DNA from: Clostridium sp. OS1-26
GTDB lineage: Bacteria > Bacillota > Clostridia > Clostridiales > Clostridiaceae
Reading direction: 5' to 3'
NCBI RefSeq assembly: GCF_030915445.1
Contig: NZ_CP133264.1
Span: 5,117,208 to 5,181,207, forward strand
DNA length: 64,000 nucleotides
Below the pieces are notes generated by a model. It did no database searches. It was not told where the DNA came from and saw only the letters and a program-made list of their open reading frames with translations. This document shows, piece after piece, positions 63,515 through 64,000 of this stretch. Position numbers and translations under genes: made by a program. How positions within the stretch are numbered: position 1 is the stretch's first letter; the number at the start of each line of letters is the position of its first letter.

Positions 63515-64000
63515 TTATCCTGCTAATATTTTATACGAACTTATAATTTCTATAGGTTTTACGCCTTGAGAAATAAGCTTTATGATATCTGACTTTATGC
63601 TATCATATCTTTCGAAAGTATTTTTAGCTTTTTCAACATTGCTATTATGATAAACCTTCCAATAACCTACAAGTAAACATTCTCTAGTGGGACAGTTTGA
63701 AAATATAGCTACATCCTCTACAGGATACCCCAGGAAGATTCCTATTTCATGAGGACAAATTTTTTTAAAGCGTTGACTTAAAAGAGTTAAGTATTCCTCT
63801 AAATTCATATTTCCCTCATATCCAAATCTTTTTAAAAAATATATATTTCTTTTCTTCTTTAAAACCTCTAATAACATATTTTCATCGTAAAATAGTACAA
63901 CTGAGCTTTCCTCACTAATGTTTAATTCAAAAAATTTTATTTTTAATTTACCTTTTAATTCATGTTTAACTTCTTCCCATACTTTCTTTTGATTTCGATT
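63515..64000 (-). CDS. DUF3793 family protein, 5' end beyond the window
   Basis: The minus-strand frame is open to the window edge, giving 161 visible residues; an internal ATG at 63877 is not the start. The visible part includes SSVVLFYDENMLLEVLKKKR, RFGYEG and the family signature CPHEIGIFLGYPVEDV, then LLVGYWKVYHN. DUF3793 proteins are about 190-200 aa and common in clostridia, often near iron or heme genes, with no established function. Confidence 0.85.
   Translation of the reverse strand, partial: NRNQKKVWEEVKHELKGKLKIKFFELNISEESSVVLFYDENMLLEVLKKKRNIYFLKRFGYEGNMNLEEYLTLLSQRFKKICPHEIGIFLGYPVEDVAIFSNCPTRECLLVGYWKVYHNSNVEKAKNTFERYDSIKSDIIKLISQGVKPIEIISSYKILAG

Noticed and set aside
1..64000. 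tRNA, rRNA, phage genes or intact transposases
   Set aside because: Looked for on both strands; none could be supported.

Overview
The window reads as a chromosomal segment of a low-GC, endospore-forming, amino-acid-fermenting Firmicute, most likely Clostridium or a close relative. The evidence is strong AGGAGG ribosome sites, very AT-rich spacers, a GerA-type spore germination operon, CWB2 cell-wall repeats, a DUF3793 protein, and above all a complete lysine-to-butyrate/acetate fermentation operon. No rRNA, tRNA, CRISPR array, phage module or intact transposase was seen.

Layout. 1-8.2 kb: YidC/Oxa1-type insertase, gerKA-gerKC-gerKB operon, then convergent minus-strand EamA exporter, PucR-type regulator and YaaA. 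8.5-16.5 kb: a 60-aa protein, a 380-bp nested palindromic element, a giant secreted double 5'-nucleotidase with CWB2 repeats, a tandem glycine riboswitch in front of a small kinase-like protein, an aminotransferase and an Lrp/AsnC regulator. 17-23.7 kb: glutamate dehydrogenase, a GH3-family protein behind a near-perfect promoter with two palindromic operators, an MFS exporter flanked by an intact and a decayed copy of one small gene, and a DUF2089/SHOCT-like cluster. 23.8-39.4 kb: one long minus-strand operon, in transcription order lysine riboswitch-kal-kce-CoA transferase alpha/beta-kdd-kamA-kamB-kamC-kamD-kamE-thiolase-crt-bcd-etfB-etfA. 39.8-45 kb: a zinc alcohol dehydrogenase of the butanediol type with a textbook sigma-54 promoter, its AcoR-like activator, and a bifunctional aspartate aminotransferase/4-decarboxylase. 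45-54.5 kb: PAS-PAS-GGDEF protein, TopB, ABC-F ATPase, DUF1294, a Pro/Tyr-rich protein, MarR regulator, flavodoxin-fold oxidoreductase. 55-62 kb: peptide/nickel-type ABC importer with two paralogous binding proteins. 62-64 kb: small unknown genes and a DUF3793 protein cut by the window end.

How the genes work together. KamA and KamDE move both amino groups of lysine, KamBC reactivate the B12 mutase, Kdd oxidises the product, Kce cleaves it with acetyl-CoA to acetoacetate and 3-aminobutyryl-CoA, Kal removes ammonia to give crotonyl-CoA, Bcd/Etf reduces that to butyryl-CoA, the CoA transferase passes CoA to acetoacetate, and thiolase yields two acetyl-CoA. The L-box leader carries a terminator, a mutually exclusive antiterminator and a pairing that could give ON-switch logic.

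Two cautions. Seven otherwise convincing genes carry a single missing base, each within a homopolymer run (EamA, GH3, thiolase, CoA-transferase beta, asdA, oppB, oppA1), which looks more like systematic sequence error than decay. The intergenic regions hold several families of short palindromic elements that share modules with each other.
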